A stretch of DNA of 64,000 nt from Aquanectria penicillioides (taxonomy: Eukaryota > Ascomycota > Sordariomycetes > Hypocreales > Nectriaceae), in the NCBI GenBank assembly GCA_003415625.1, contig PYIU01000006.1, forward strand, positions 2,790,001 through 2,854,000. Reading direction: 5' to 3'. Within the stretch, counting starts at the first letter, position 1, and every line of letters starts with the position of its first letter. Below the pieces are notes generated by a model. It had not been told where the DNA came from. It worked only from the letters and a program-made list of their open reading frames with translations, and ran no database searches. Of the stretch, positions 1-14,975 are shown one piece after another. The position numbers and the translations under genes were made by a program.

Positions 1-3000
1 AACTATTATTTTTATTAATTAAAACTTACTTTATACTTTTAATTAAATACTTTTTATATTTACTTAATTAATTAATAATTACTAACTATATTATTAATAA
101 AAAAACTATATATAATTTATAGGCAAGTAATTAGCCTAAGAAAATCTACTATAAAAATTAATAGTTAAGTAAACTTACTAATAGTATTTATATTACCTAA
201 AGAAAAGTTATAAAAGCCTTTATAAAGACCCTTTAGTTAATATTTATAAAGAAAGCTTTATTTATATTTAAATTAACTATTTTAAATATAATTAATATAA
301 TAGCTATTTATATAACTTAATGCTAAAATATATATATAAAAAGAAATAAAAATATATTTATTATAGGCAAAAACTGTAAAAGTATATAATTAAATATATC
401 TATAATATATAAAGGGGTTAATATATTTAATAAAGGCAATAATAAATGCCTTAATATACTTAAGGTAAATTAGCAATTAAGTTAAAAAGTACTTTATTAA
501 ATAAGCCTATTTTATAGAGATATATATAGACTAAAGTTAGCACTAAAAGAGAAAGTTTACTTTAGAATAAAGCATTAAATTATAAAATAGTAATTATAAA
601 ATAAACTATTAAATAAGTTTATAATTAGTCTATTTACTATCTTTCTTAAAGGCAATTTTAATATATAAAGGCTAGCTAAATTAATTAAAAGCTTAAAAGC
701 TATAAATCTAAATATTAAAGTATTATTAAATTTAAAAGTATTTAATTAATTATTAAATAAAAATAATAGTTAAAAAGCAATATAAAAAAGGATATTTATT
801 AATTATTTAATAGCAATACTAATAGTATTTATTAAAGCTTTATAAAAGAAATTATTATAAATATACTAATAAATAGAGTATTAATAAAAAAATTTAAAAG
901 CCTAAATATAGCTAATAGTAAGATTATATATATTAAGAAGATAATTATAAGATATATAGGCAAAAGACTTAAGGTTATTGCAATATAAAGCTATTATAAA
1001 ATAAAGAATAAAAATATAGTAATAACTAAAGATATAAAAGAATTAAAAAAGTAAAGAATAATAAGCAAAAAAAAAGAAATAAAAAAAAGGGCTAATACAA
1101 TACTTTTATAATAAATAGAAAATTAACCCTTAAGATTTAAAGTAAAAACTAAATATTAATAAAATTTTTATTAAATATTAAAAAATATACTATTTTAAAA
1201 AACTTATTAGTATTTATATATATATAAATATTAAAATAGTAATTTACTTAAATAATATTAAACTAAAAATAAAGGCATTTAAATTATATTAACCTACTTT
1301 ATGCCTATAATTCTTTTCCTTTTTCTAATAATTTTATAGTAAGTTATATTACTTTAACTTTATTTATAATACCTATAAAATACTAATAATCTTTATTTTT
1401 TAAATTATAAATATTTAATTATAAGCTTTTAAACTCTTTATTAATCTTTACTTTATTTTATAATAAGGCTAAAGAAAGTAACCTTAAATATAATTACTTT
1501 AAAGGTATAATTTTTAATGCTAAATAAAGACCTTTATATAGCTAAAGGAGTTATTTAAAATAAAGATAGAATTAAAGATTTCTTTTCTTTTAATAAAGAA
1601 AATACTATTAAAATATTTAATTAATTGCTTAATAGTTAATCTATACTATTTTACTTTTAAATAAATTAAGATTATTAATTTAATAAATTAAAAACTTAAT
1701 TTATTTTAGGTAATAAAAGCAATTTAAATTCTTAGCTTATTAATATTAATTGCTTTAAAGACTTTTCTTTTAATTTTTATTAAGCCTAAATATTCTATTA
1801 TTAAAATCTATAGGATTTATTTAAAAACCTATAGAAGAAAGAAATAGCCTTAAACTTTAGTATTTAAGCCCTTTTTATTACTTTTATCTATAGACTTACT
1901 AATATTCTTATAATTTACTAAATTAATCTTTTAATTATAAGTACTAAAGTTAAAAAGAATAAATAAAAGCAAAAGAGTTTTTTTATAAGCTTTTGCTAAA
2001 AGGTATAAATATTTAAAAGATTAAATATTTAATTGGTTTTATACCTATTAAATTCTAATAAGCAATATATAATAAAAGGCTATTAATTAGCTTTACTTAC
2101 TTTACTAATACTATCTATTAAAGCTTCTTTATTTAAAATAAATAATTAAGGCATTTAATTATTTATAATACTGCTAATATCCTTTAAAATAAATAAGCTA
2201 TTATACTTACTATAGTATAAAAAGAGATTATAACTAAAATAAAGTTATTTTATAATTTCTTTATTTTTATTATACCTATTATTAAATAAGCTAGAAATTA
2301 AAAATATAGTTTTTTAAGCGCTTTTTTTCTCTTTTTTAATATTTAAAGAATAGTTAGATTTATTAAAACTTTAATTATTAAATACTTTATAATCTAGCCT
2401 TTAATTTTTAATAGCAATTATAATGCTATTAATAATCCCTTTTTAGCATTAATGCATTATAATTAAGTTTTTATTAAATATAAATAAAGGAAAAGTATTT
2501 AATTAATTGCTTTAAATACTAATTAAATATAAGACTTTATTAATACTATTATCCTTAATAAATTTAATATTGCTAATAGAAAGTTCTTCAATTAATATAA
2601 GCTTATAAAACTTATTAAAACCTAAAAATCTACTTATATCTTAAGATTTTAAAATAGTTCCCTTAATATTTAATAGCTTTATATTAATCTAAAAGGTTAT
2701 TATATAATAAGCTAAAAAGGAATTAATTATTAAACTCCTAAAAATAAATATTAAATTATCTTAAAGCCATTTAATCCTTAAGGCAATAGCTATTAAATAA
2801 ATCTACCTTTACTATTAGGCCCTTAACTACCCTACTATCTTTTAGCTAATAATTTAATTAAATGCTATTAAACTTATAGGTATTAAATAATAAATAGATT
2901 TCCTATTAAAATTAATAAATCTATTAAAGTTATTATTACTTTAAGTAATAATAAAGGAAAAGGTTTTAAATAAGCCTTAAACTACTAAAGTTAAAGCATT

Positions 3001-4296
3001 AAAGCAACTTGCCTTTATAGTTTATATCTTAAGTTTAAGACTTTTGCCTTTAAACCTATTATTAAGCTTAAATTAATAATTAAATCTATTTAGCCTTTAT
3101 ATAAATTGCCTATTAGCTTATTAATTTATATAAGTATTGCTTAATTAAGTGTATTTATAAAAGAAATCTAAATTAATTAAAATATATTTATTTATTTTAA
3201 TGCATTTAATTAAATATTTATTAACTCCTTAAGTAAAGGGTAAGTAATTAAATTAATTTAATTAATTTAATAGATACCTTTATTTAAGTTAGCTATTTTA
3301 TAGCAATTTAATTAAATAAACTTAAATTTACTTATTATTAAGAATAATAAATAGAGTTTTTATAAGCGCTTTATATTGCCTTTATTAATTCTTTAATTAG
3401 CTAAATGTATAGTAAAAAAAAGAAATTATACTATAATTACTAATATTATAATTAGAAATATTATTAATATTACTATTTAAACTTAATAAAGTAATTATAA
3501 TCTAAATTATATTGCCTTTATTAAAAGAAAGATAATTGCTAGAATTAAATAAATAAATTTGCCTTAAATTAATTAATAGGCTATTTTTAAACTCTTTTAA
3601 ATAAAAAGCTAGATCTTTTATATACTAAAAGGGTTAATTTTAATAAACTAATAAAATAAAATTATAATTGCTACTTATAAGCTATTTAAATCTTTAATTT
3701 TTACTTATTAGTTTTATATTAATTAATACTATAATTAAAAATTATATTATAGAGGGAGATAATAGTAGATTAAATAATAGATTATAAATATAAAGCATTT
3801 AATTAAATGCTTCTTTTAAGATTTTCTTTATATTTAAATAGATTAAGCTTAAAGTTTTCCTTTTATATTATGCCTTTAGTCTACTTAAGGATAAGCATTA
3901 AGGCATTAAAAAGAGATAAATTAAAATCTAAAGTAATATAGATCAATCTATTATTAGGTTAATTAAAAAGATAAAAAGGACCTTAAAGATATAAAAAATA
4001 AATAGGCAGTTTTCTTTAATTAATTTTTATTTTTAAAATTTTAAATTCTTTACATTTAGACTCTATTAAAGTTTTAGTGCAGCCCTTTATAATATTACTT
4101 TATTTATAACTTTTTGCTCTATTTTCTTTCTTTTTTTTCTTTAAGGGATACTCTAAAGCATTTAATTAAATGCTTTAATACTCTTTTAAGTTATTTGCAG
4201 CTGCTTAAAAAGGCTATTTAGTCTTTAATTGAATTTGCTTACTTTATACCCTTTTGGGTAGGGTGTGTGTTTTAGCTAGTGTCCCTATTTATTAAT
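1..4296. repeat. AT-rich, RIP-degraded DNA of unknown origin
   Basis: The stretch is extremely AT-rich, has stops in all frames and holds no credible gene. Remaining C and G are mostly in GCT, GCC, GCA and CCT contexts, as in the other mutated repeats of the window. I found no second copy in the window and recognise no reverse transcriptase or transposase motif. The plus strand is T-rich, which in the copia elements here marks the non-coding strand, so a dead element on the minus strand is possible. Around 4250-4285 a less mutated patch (a run reading gggtagggtgtgtg, then a short tract) ends this unit just before the U/M repeat starts. Confidence 0.5.
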
Positions 4297-6420
<2,124 letters not shown>

Positions 6421-7640
6421 TTAAGTATACTTTTAAGCTATATTTATAATTTTAATTATAAGTCTTAATATTAATTAGCTTTATAAATTAATTAATAAAG
6501 TTAATTATATAGCTATAGCTTTTAAAAGCTTAATAGTTATATTGCTTTTTTTAATTAAAGGGGCTAAAGCTACTTAAAGATAAATAATATTAAAAAGTAA
6601 TAATAGTAATAAATAAAATTAATTTTAATATAGATTTATATTAGCTAATATTAATAATAAAGACTAAAGTTTAATATAATTCTTTAAGTAATAGCTTAAG
6701 CTTAAATAAAGCTAAAAGAAAATTAAAGTAAAAAGAGCTAAAAAATAAAAAGTAAAAAAATAATAAAAAAAATAGTAAAAAGAATAAAATAAATCTTATA
6801 TCTTTTAAAAAGAATATAAACTTAAAATAAATAATATTATTAAATAAATAAATATAAATTAAATATAATAATAAATAAAAATAAAGTTTAAAATAAAGCT
6901 AAAATAAAGATTTAGCTATTAAAGGGATAGGCTTTAATATATTATTTATATAATAGATTGATTTTTTCTTTTTTTTAAAGAGGGTTTTTTTAGGTATATT
7001 AATTTCCCTTTTAATAAAGAGATTAAAGCACTTAAATAAAAGAGTTATTAAAAAGTAAAGGCAATATAAAAATAAATATATTTTAAACTAAATATAATTT
7101 AATAGCTAGCTTATAGTATAATATAATATATAAATAAATTAGCTATTTAATAAAGCAATATATAGTTTAGGCTTTAAATAAATATTATTTAAGTTTAAAA
7201 AGATTATAAAATAAATTAAATAAAGTTTCCTTTTAGCTTAAGTAAAATAAATAATATAGTATAATATAGCTAACTATTTTAATAGTATTTCTATATTAAT
7301 ATTATAGTATATTTACCTTAAGGATCTTTTTTTAAAAAAGAAATTCTTAAAGTTTAATATATTTTATTTATATTTAAATAAATAAAAAGCTTTTATATTT
7401 TATAAATCCCTTATATAAATAAATAGTTTTTTTTTTATATAAAATAAAAAGATTTTAATTGCTTTTATTTTATTATTTATATATTATTTATAAGATTTAT
7501 ATTTAGTTTATTTTTAATAATATTTTTAATTAATTAATATTTAATTTTTAATTAACTTTTAGTTTTTTTTATATTTTTTATTAAAAAATTACTTAATAAA
7601 TTACTTTTTATATTTTTATATTAATTTATATTTAAGTCTT
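6421..7640. repeat. M segment, RIP-degraded (copy 1)
   Basis: This segment matches 31310-32580 in order and orientation, including a patch reading aaagaaattcttaaagttta near 7338 that corresponds to about 32293. An inverted partner occupies 63690-64000. It always lies next to U, and in the 31-38 kb copy it continues into C, so U-M-C may once have been one element. There is no open reading frame and no recognisable motif. It contains A-rich stretches that could be a degraded coding region on the plus strand. Confidence 0.5.
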
Positions 7641-8200
7641 TACTTTACCTCTATTTTAAATCTAACCCTTATTTACTGCTATACCTAACCTATACCTGCC
7701 TATTCTAGCAACACTACCTACTTTAAGTCTATATCCTCCCTAAAAGACATAAGATCTATTTTATCCTTTTTGCTATCCTCCCTATTATCTTTCTCTTTAT
7801 CCTTAAGCCCCCCTTACTTTAATCCCCCTTTAGCTCTATTTAAGCTTAAGCCATTACTTAAGGAGCTATATTAAACTTTAGTATTTACTACTAATATTAA
7901 CTAATATAAATCTATATTAGGACTAACTTAATTTATTGCTACTATTGCTTTTTAATGCTATCTATCTTTAAGTAGCCTTAGCCCCCTTAACTAAAGAAGG
8001 CAATATAGCCATTAAGCTCTTAAGAGCTATAGCTATATAATTAACTTTATTAATTAGCTTATAAAGCTAATTAATATTAAGACTTATAGTTAAAACTATA
8101 AATATAGCTTAAAAGCACACTTAAATTGCCCTTCTTTTAGCTTAAATAGCCTTAGCCTTTAACTATTAAAGCTTCTTTATTTAATAGATTATATTAATTT
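7641..8200. repeat. Inverted, weakly mutated copy of the M segment start
   Basis: The reverse complement of this stretch aligns with about 6330-6910. For example, the plus-strand text around 8040-8150 mirrors 6380-6480. It keeps many more C and G bases than the forward copy, for instance 7670-7860 with runs of CCCC and CCTAACC, so it has taken fewer mutations. It directly abuts the fold-back element to its right. No gene is visible. Confidence 0.55.
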
Positions 8201-8737
8201 ATTTATTTATTAATACTTTATAAATCTATAAAATAAATAATGCTTTTATACTATATAAATAAAGGAAAAAACTATATTAATAAAATAAAAACCTTTATTT
8301 AATATAATATTAAACTTAATATAAGTCCCCTATAGAGGAGCATTAAATTAAAAGTTAATTTAGTACTATTATTAAAATATTCTATTTATTTAATTATAAA
8401 GTTAATAAGTAAAGTAAAAGTAAGGCCTATAATAGGCCTAAATTGCCTATACTATAGGCCTATTGCAAAAAGTAAAGCACTATTTTAGTGCTATTAGCTA
8501 ATAGCTAGCTAGCTATTAGCTATTTAAGTACTATTATTATTATTTTTTAATCTTTATAAATATATTTAATTTCTTTTTTTTTCTTTTTTTTTATATATCT
8601 CTATAAAAGCTTTTTATTGCCTTTAAGTATATACTTTATTAATGCATTATTTATATAGAATATCTAACTTATATAAGCGCTAATTGCTATTTCTATTGCT
8701 ATTCTATACTAATTGTATATAGCTAAGAACAATAACT

Positions 8738-8793
8738 ATAATAATAATAACAACAATAATAATAATAACAATAACAATAACAACAATAACAAT
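8738..8793. repeat. Mixed (AAC)/(AAT) trinucleotide tract
   Basis: This tract in the lightly mutated left arm mixes AAC and AAT units. It occupies the same place as the TTA microsatellites at 4733-4954 and 9504-9679 on the opposite strand. It therefore probably shows the ancestral composition before C-to-T change turned AAC into AAT. Confidence 0.8.
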
Positions 8794-8809
8794 AGCAGTA
8801 TATATCTAA

Positions 8810-9080
8810 TGCAGCCGCAAATAGCGTTCTTGCTAACGTTAGCAGATACCAAGACGCCAAGCTGGCCGCGCTAGGGCAGGGGGTGCCGCGCCGACCCTAG
8901 GGGCAGTGCGGGATCTGCCCTGTTCCGCGTGCATTACGCGGATGGCGAGAGACAGGGAGGACGGTCTGTGCCGGGACCAGGCCAGTATGTGGTTTCCGTC
9001 CCTTATGGCTGTGAGAAACTGACTGTTGATAGACGCCAAGGCCAGCGGCTATGCGGCTTGTGCCTATATGCACAAGCCGA
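8810..9080. other. GC-rich unmutated pocket inside the U palindrome
   Basis: About 270 bp are GC-rich and full of CpG and CpA, in sharp contrast to their surroundings. The same sequence is recognisable in mutated form on the opposite strand at about 9130-9460 and directly at about 30955-31200, aligning base for base with C-to-T and G-to-A changes. The pocket therefore preserves close to the original U sequence. A 66-codon frame on the minus strand (8839-9039) has no family resemblance and is broken in the other copies, so I do not call it a gene. Confidence 0.75.
9054..9079. repeat. Perfect hairpin at the palindrome centre
   Basis: CGGCTTGTGC (9054-9063) and GCACAAGCCG (9070-9079) are exact reverse complements separated by CTATAT. 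Mutated versions reading GCTTATATA...TATATAAGC occur at the same place in the other U copies (about 4442-4470 and 6217-6245). Confidence 0.85.
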
Positions 9081-9503
9081 GATTATATTAATAGTAAACT
9101 TAAATTAAAACTAAAAAGTACTTACTATAGCTATTCCCTTTTATAAAGCTATTATTAATACTTAAGTATTAGCTTCTATTAAATATAGTAATAGCTTATA
9201 TAGCTTATATATATAGATATAAGTAATATAGCTATTAGCTTTAGTATTTATTGCTATTAGCTATTTAAAGTTATAATAAAGAAATATAATTTATTAGCTT
9301 AATTTTAATATAGACCCTCCTTTTTATCTTTTACTATTTATATAATATATATAGAGTAAAGTAGATTCTATACTGCCCTTAAAAATAGCTTAGTACCCTT
9401 TGCCTTAATATAGCTAGCCTAGCGTTTTAGCATTTATATAAATATTAATATAAAAACTATAATAGGCCTATAGTATATATAAACTATTATAGTTATAGTT
9501 ATA

Positions 9504-9509
9504 GTTATA

Positions 9510-9551
<42 letters not shown>

Positions 9552-9553
9552 GC

Positions 9554-9593
<40 letters not shown>

Positions 9594-9595
9594 GC

Positions 9596-9679
<84 letters not shown>
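9504..9679. repeat. (TTA)n microsatellite with TGC interruptions
   Basis: A TTA tract of about 175 bp in the right U arm is interrupted near 9550 and 9592 by TTGCTA. The interruptions contain TGC (GCA on the other strand), the one CpA context that survives mutation in this window. Confidence 0.85.
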
Positions 9680-9680
<1 letters not shown>

Positions 9681-10213
9681 GTTATTATTTTTAGCTATAT
9701 ATAATTAATATAAAATAGCAATAGAAATAGTAATTAGCGCTTATATAAGTTAAATATTTTATATAAATAATATATTAGTAAAGTATATACTTAAAGGCAA
9801 TAAAAAGCTTTTATAAAAGTATATAAAAAAAGAAGAAAAAAAAGGAATTAAATATACCTATAAAGATTAAGAAATAATAATAATAGCACTTAAATAGCTA
9901 ATAGTTAGCTAGCTACTAGCTAATACTAAATTAATACTTTACTTTTTGTAATAGGCCTATAATATAAATAATTTAAGCCTATTATAGGCCTTACTTTTAC
10001 TTTATTTATTAACCCTATAATTAAGTAAATAGAATATTTTAATAATAGTACTAAACTAACTTTTAATTTAATGCCTTTTTATAAAGGACCTATAATAAGC
10101 CTAATATTATATTAAATAAAGGTTTTTACTTTATTAATATAGTTTTTTCTATTATTTATATAGTATAAAAGCACTATTTATTTTATAGGTCTATAAAGTA
10201 TTAATAAATAAAT

Positions 10214-13200
10214 ATTAATTTATACTAAAGGCTATTATAATAATAATAATAGATTTAATATATTATTAATAAAATTAAAAAAAAAATAAGTTTTTTAATG
10301 CTTTAAGCTTAAAGCTAGCCTTAAAATTAAATAAAGTATTTATTAAAGTATATATTAAATAAAGAGATTTTAAGCTTACTTTTTAATAATTTAATTAAAG
10401 TAGCCTTATAGCCTTCTTTAATAATATAAAAAGCTTAAATTTATTTAATAGATAGGGCTTTAATAATTCTTTTTAAATTACTATCTTTTTTTATTAAAAA
10501 ATAATATATATTAATGCTATAAGCAATTATATATTTAAGTATATATATATATATTATATAGGCAGCCTTAAGGTTTACTCTTTATATACTTACTATAAGG
10601 GTAATAAGGGCCTACTTTTAATACTTAAGTTTTCTTTTAAACTTAAAGATATATAAGCCCTAAAGTAGCTTTTTATATAGCTATAACTTAAAAAAATAAT
10701 ATAATTTTTATAGCTAAATTATATTATAGATAAAAATTAATTAAATTTAATGCTTTTACTATTAATAAAAAAAATAAAAAAGCTAAACTTTAATAAATTT
10801 AAAGATTATATTATTAATAAAGGCCTAAAATATATATATTATTTATATAGCTTTAAGTTAAGCTTAAGTTTTTATTATATCTTTTTTAAATATAAATATA
10901 TTTATATTATTAATAAATTTAATTACTATAATTTTAAGGACTTCTTTAAGTATTATATAAAGCCTTAATATAAATAAAATAAAAAGAATAAAAAAAAGTA
11001 GTAATTTCTATAAAACTTTAGCTTTAATACTATAAAGTTTAAAAGATTTATTATTAAATTAAAGATATATTAAATATTTAAATAAATAGCTAAAAAGCTA
11101 AATTAATAACTATTATAAATAGCCTTAATTATAAAAAGTAATAATAAGCCTTTTATAATTAATTAAATTAAAGGCTATAATAAAGTTTAATTAAAAAAGC
11201 AATACTATTTTATTATAGGCCTATATTATATATATTATTTTTACTATAATTATAAAAATAAGCTTAATAGACCTTTAAGGTCTATTTTTTATTTAAATAT
11301 TAAAAAGTATATTTAGGTTTTTTATTATTATTATTATTTATTAAGCTATTATTAACTTTATTACTTTATTAATAATACTAAAAAAAGAAATAAATCTTTA
11401 TTTAAATACTATATATTTTTAGGCTATTATTTTATTTAATTTAAAAATAATAATAATAGTTATATAATAAAAGTAATATAAAAAGTGCCTAAATATAATA
11501 TTTATATTAATAATAATAATAAAGGCTTTTAAAAAGGGCTTACTATATACTTTAAGGAAGTTAATAAAAAATCTATTACTATTAAAAGCTTTTTATAATT
11601 AAATTTTAAAAAGTAAGTATATTAATTTATAGAATTTAATATAGTTTTATATTAAATTCTTAGCATTTTATAGCATTTAATCTATATTTATAAATTATAT
11701 TATAAAGTCTATTATAATAGGTTTAATATTTTAATTATTTACTTAAAGTTTAAAAAAGAAGCATTTTATTAATATAATTGCCTTTTTAATATAGCTTATA
11801 GCTAAAGAACCTTACTTAAAGCAATTAAAGAAAGAGAGCTATAATAAGGCTAAGGCAATATTACTTTAAAGTTATATTTATTTTTTTAAATTCTAAAGTT
11901 TCTTTTAGCTATTTATACCTTTTTTTTTTTTAGCTTTAAATAAAGTATTATACTAAACTATTTATTTAGCCTTAATTATATAAGCCTTTTATTTATTACT
12001 TACTTTTTATAGTTCTAGCTAATTAGCTATTATACTATTATATTATATATATCTTTATGCTTATTTAAGTTAGTAAATAGCCTTTATAGTAAATTAGTTT
12101 TATTAATTATTATAATTAGGCTTAAATTGCCTTTATATTAAAATAGTATATTAAGCAATTTAATATAGTCCTTAAATTAGCTATTTAATTGCCTATTTTA
12201 ACTATTATATAAAGGTTATTTTACTAAAAGTCTAGCAAAAGATAATTTATACTTTAAGTTTAACCTTCTTAAGGTTTATTATATATTAGTTAAATGCTAT
12301 AGGCTAAAAGTTTAATAAAAAGAAAGGCAATATATCTATAAAGGGCTTAATATATATTTATTATAAAATATAATTAAAGCTATTTAAATTATAATTAAGG
12401 CCTAAATAAATAATATAGCTATTCTTTAAGGCTTAAATTAAATTAAAAGTACTATTTTTAGTATTGCTTACTTTTTAAATTACTATTTTATAAAGGGTTA
12501 TTAAGGCTATATTTAGCTATTATATCTTTATTAAAAAGATTAAGCTATATAAAGTAGTTTTATTATAGCAGTTTTAAATTAAATAATATAAATTAAAGTC
12601 TTTAACTATAATTATTTAAAGGGCTAAAATAAAGCTAGTTAAAATATATATTACTCTTAAGTTTCTTTTATCTCTTAAGGGATTATATATTGCAATTATT
12701 TTTATATAGTAATACTTAAAATTAATACTAATTTAATCTTCTTTAGCTTAATAGATTTAAGTTTTTAGTCTATATTATTTATATATATAAAGAGCTATAT
12801 AGCTTAAATAATAGATTATAATATAGTTTAATCTTTTAAAGTTTATTAAAGCATTAATCTTTTAATTTTTAGCTAATTTTAAAAGTATAATTATATTATA
12901 TTTATTATAGGTATATAGTATCTAATAGATTAACTTAAAGCAATAATATATATTTTAAAATAAAATCTATATTAATTAAATGTAAATAAAAAGATTAATT
13001 TAATAGATAGTAATAATAGAATATAGGCATTAAAGAAAAAAAAAGCATTAAATAAAATATAGTATTATTTATTTATAGAGCTTAAAGATTAGCTAATTCT
13101 TTTAATAAAAAAAGAAGCTATAAAAAAGGGGTTTTTAAAAAAGCTATTTTATTATATATAAAGGATATTTTACTATATTAAAATATATTCTTTATATTTT

Positions 13201-14547
13201 ATTAATTATTTATAGTACTATTTTTTATATAAATTTAATACTTTTTTACTATAAAATAAATATAGCTTTAGGCTAAATAGTCTTTATAATATAAAGTATA
13301 ATAATAAAGAATTTCTCCTTTTTTAATAAAGCAATTATTATATACTAAACTATTATATTAGCTATAAATTAAAATAAATTAATAGTTTTTTATAATATAG
13401 CTATATTTATAGTATTAAAAGTATTAAATAGATTTTAGTTCTTTATTAAAAAGTTTATAATTATAAAGTTTAGCATTAAAAAATAGCCTATTATTATATA
13501 AGCTATTAGTTTCTTTAATTAATAAAATATAAAAAATTAAATTTATTTTTATTATAATACTATTTTAAGCTTAAGTAGGCTTTACTTTATTAACTCTTAA
13601 AGTATTAATATTATTAATAGTTTTAATAAATTTATTTATATTATTAAAAATAGATTTAATTTAAATTTCCTTTATTAAAATAATAAAGATTAAAAAAACT
13701 AAAAGGGTATTATTTCTAAATATAATAGCTATTTATTCTTTTTTATAAAAGGCTTTAGCTTATTGTAAAGTAAAAAAGGTAAAAACTATATTTTTATTAA
13801 AAAGGCAATATACTATAATTATATAAAAGTTATTATAGGCTTAATTTATTATTTATATAATTTCTATTAAAATATAGTTTTTAATATCTTTAAAGGTATC
13901 TTTAGTATAAATAGTAACTTTATACTTAATATAACTATATATTATATATTTATTAATTTTAATATTTATAAATATAAGGCTATATAAAAGGATTAATATA
14001 TAAAACTATTATATTAATTAAATAGAAAAAAAGCCTAAATTAGCTAAAGTAGCTATTACTATTATAATAATAGCAATTATTATAATAGCAATAATTTTAT
14101 TAATAAGTCTTTCTTTAGGAATTATATTAATCTTAAAGGGAAAGCAAAAGTGCATTTTATATATATTAATATAGATTTAAAATATCTTTTAAACTGCTTT
14201 AAAGAGATAAAATAAAATAATCTTAATAATAGCTTTATAGACTTTTTTATCTTTATTAATTATAAGGCTTCTATTAGCTTTTATTACTTTATTTATTTTA
14301 GGTATATTACTATATTAGCTAATAGTAAAAAAGGGGTTATATTAGCTATTTTTAATATTATATCTTTTTAAATTAATAACTATTAAAAGGGCTATAGTAT
14401 TAGCACTATACTCCTAATATACTATTATATCTAGAGGTAGTTTAGTATAAGGAATTAATTAATTATAGTTTTAAACATTTTAAAGGTAGTTTAGGATAGC
14501 TATAAGCAGTTATAAGTCTAAGGGTAGAGTTTTTTAAGTGAATATTT
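10214..14547 (+). repeat. C repeat, copy 1 (about 4.3 kb, RIP-degraded)
   Basis: This unclassified repeat is present again at about 32581-36898 (direct), 14673-18021 (partial, direct) and 59390-63692 (inverted). Landmarks shared in order are a TATATATATATTATATAGGCAGCC segment early on, a 72-codon open frame, an imperfect palindrome reading ACCTTTAAGGT, and a GC-containing tail ending near GTCTAAGGGTAGAG. All long frames are broken, mostly by TAA and TAG as expected from RIP. I could not recognise a transposase, recombinase or reverse transcriptase, so the element class is open. Confidence 0.6.
10750..10968 (+). pseudogene. 72-codon open frame conserved in position in C copy 1
   Basis: A short frame of 72 codons is rich in K, I, Y, F and L. 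Equivalent frames of identical length occur in C copy 2 (33110-33328, +) and copy 3 (62944-63162, -). Differences between them, such as K/E, S/G and Y/H pairs, are those expected from C-to-T and G-to-A transitions. The reading frame continues past its stop codon as a degenerate frame with several stops, so this is probably the surviving open part of a larger dead gene rather than a functional peptide. No domain was recognised. Confidence 0.4.
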
Positions 14548-14672
14548 TTAATATTAAGTTTAATATTATATTAAATAAAGGTTTTTATTTTATTAATATA
14601 GTTTTTTTGATTTATATAGTATAGAAGCACTATTTACTTTATAGGTCTATAGAGTATTAATAAATAAATATA
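14548..14672. repeat. U terminal fragment (about 125 bp)
   Basis: The fragment matches the outer 120 bp of the U arm (compare 10092-10213 and 59067-59185) and ends with GTATTAATAAATAAATA. It lies between two C copies. Its inner breakpoint falls at the same U position where the right-hand LTR element inserted. Confidence 0.65.
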
Positions 14673-14975
14673 GAATGCTAGCTTTAATATTATAAGGTTT
14701 AAAGGACTTACTATTAAATTAAAAATATATTAAATACTTAAATAAATAGCTAAAAAGTAAAATTAATAATTATTATAAATAGCCTTAATTATAAAAAGTA
14801 GCAATAAGCCTTTTATAGTTAATTAAATTAAAGGCTATAATAAAGTTTAATTAAAGAAAAAAAGCTATTTTATTATAGGCCTATATTATATATATTGCTT
14901 TTATTATAACTATAAAAGCTAGTTTAATAGACCTTTAAGGTTTATTTTTTATTTAATTATTAAAAAGTATATTTA

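Larger units (their letters stand above)
8201..10213. mobile_element. Fold-back (palindromic) element, two U arms head to head
   Basis: The element begins with ATTTATTTATTAATAC (8201-8216) and ends with its exact reverse complement (10198-10213). The two arms, about 8201-9066 and 9067-10213, are reverse complements throughout, apart from heavy mutation of the right arm and a longer TTA tract there. The centre is a perfect 10-bp hairpin at 9054-9079. The octamer ATTAATTT flanks both ends (8193-8200 and 10214-10221) and could be an 8-bp target duplication, but the AT-rich setting makes this weak. No transposase was seen, so it is probably non-autonomous. Confidence 0.6.

Noticed and set aside
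8839..9039. 66-codon minus-strand open frame in the GC pocket
   Set aside because: It is open only because the pocket is unmutated and GC-rich. No family resemblance was found, and it is not supported by the other U copies.
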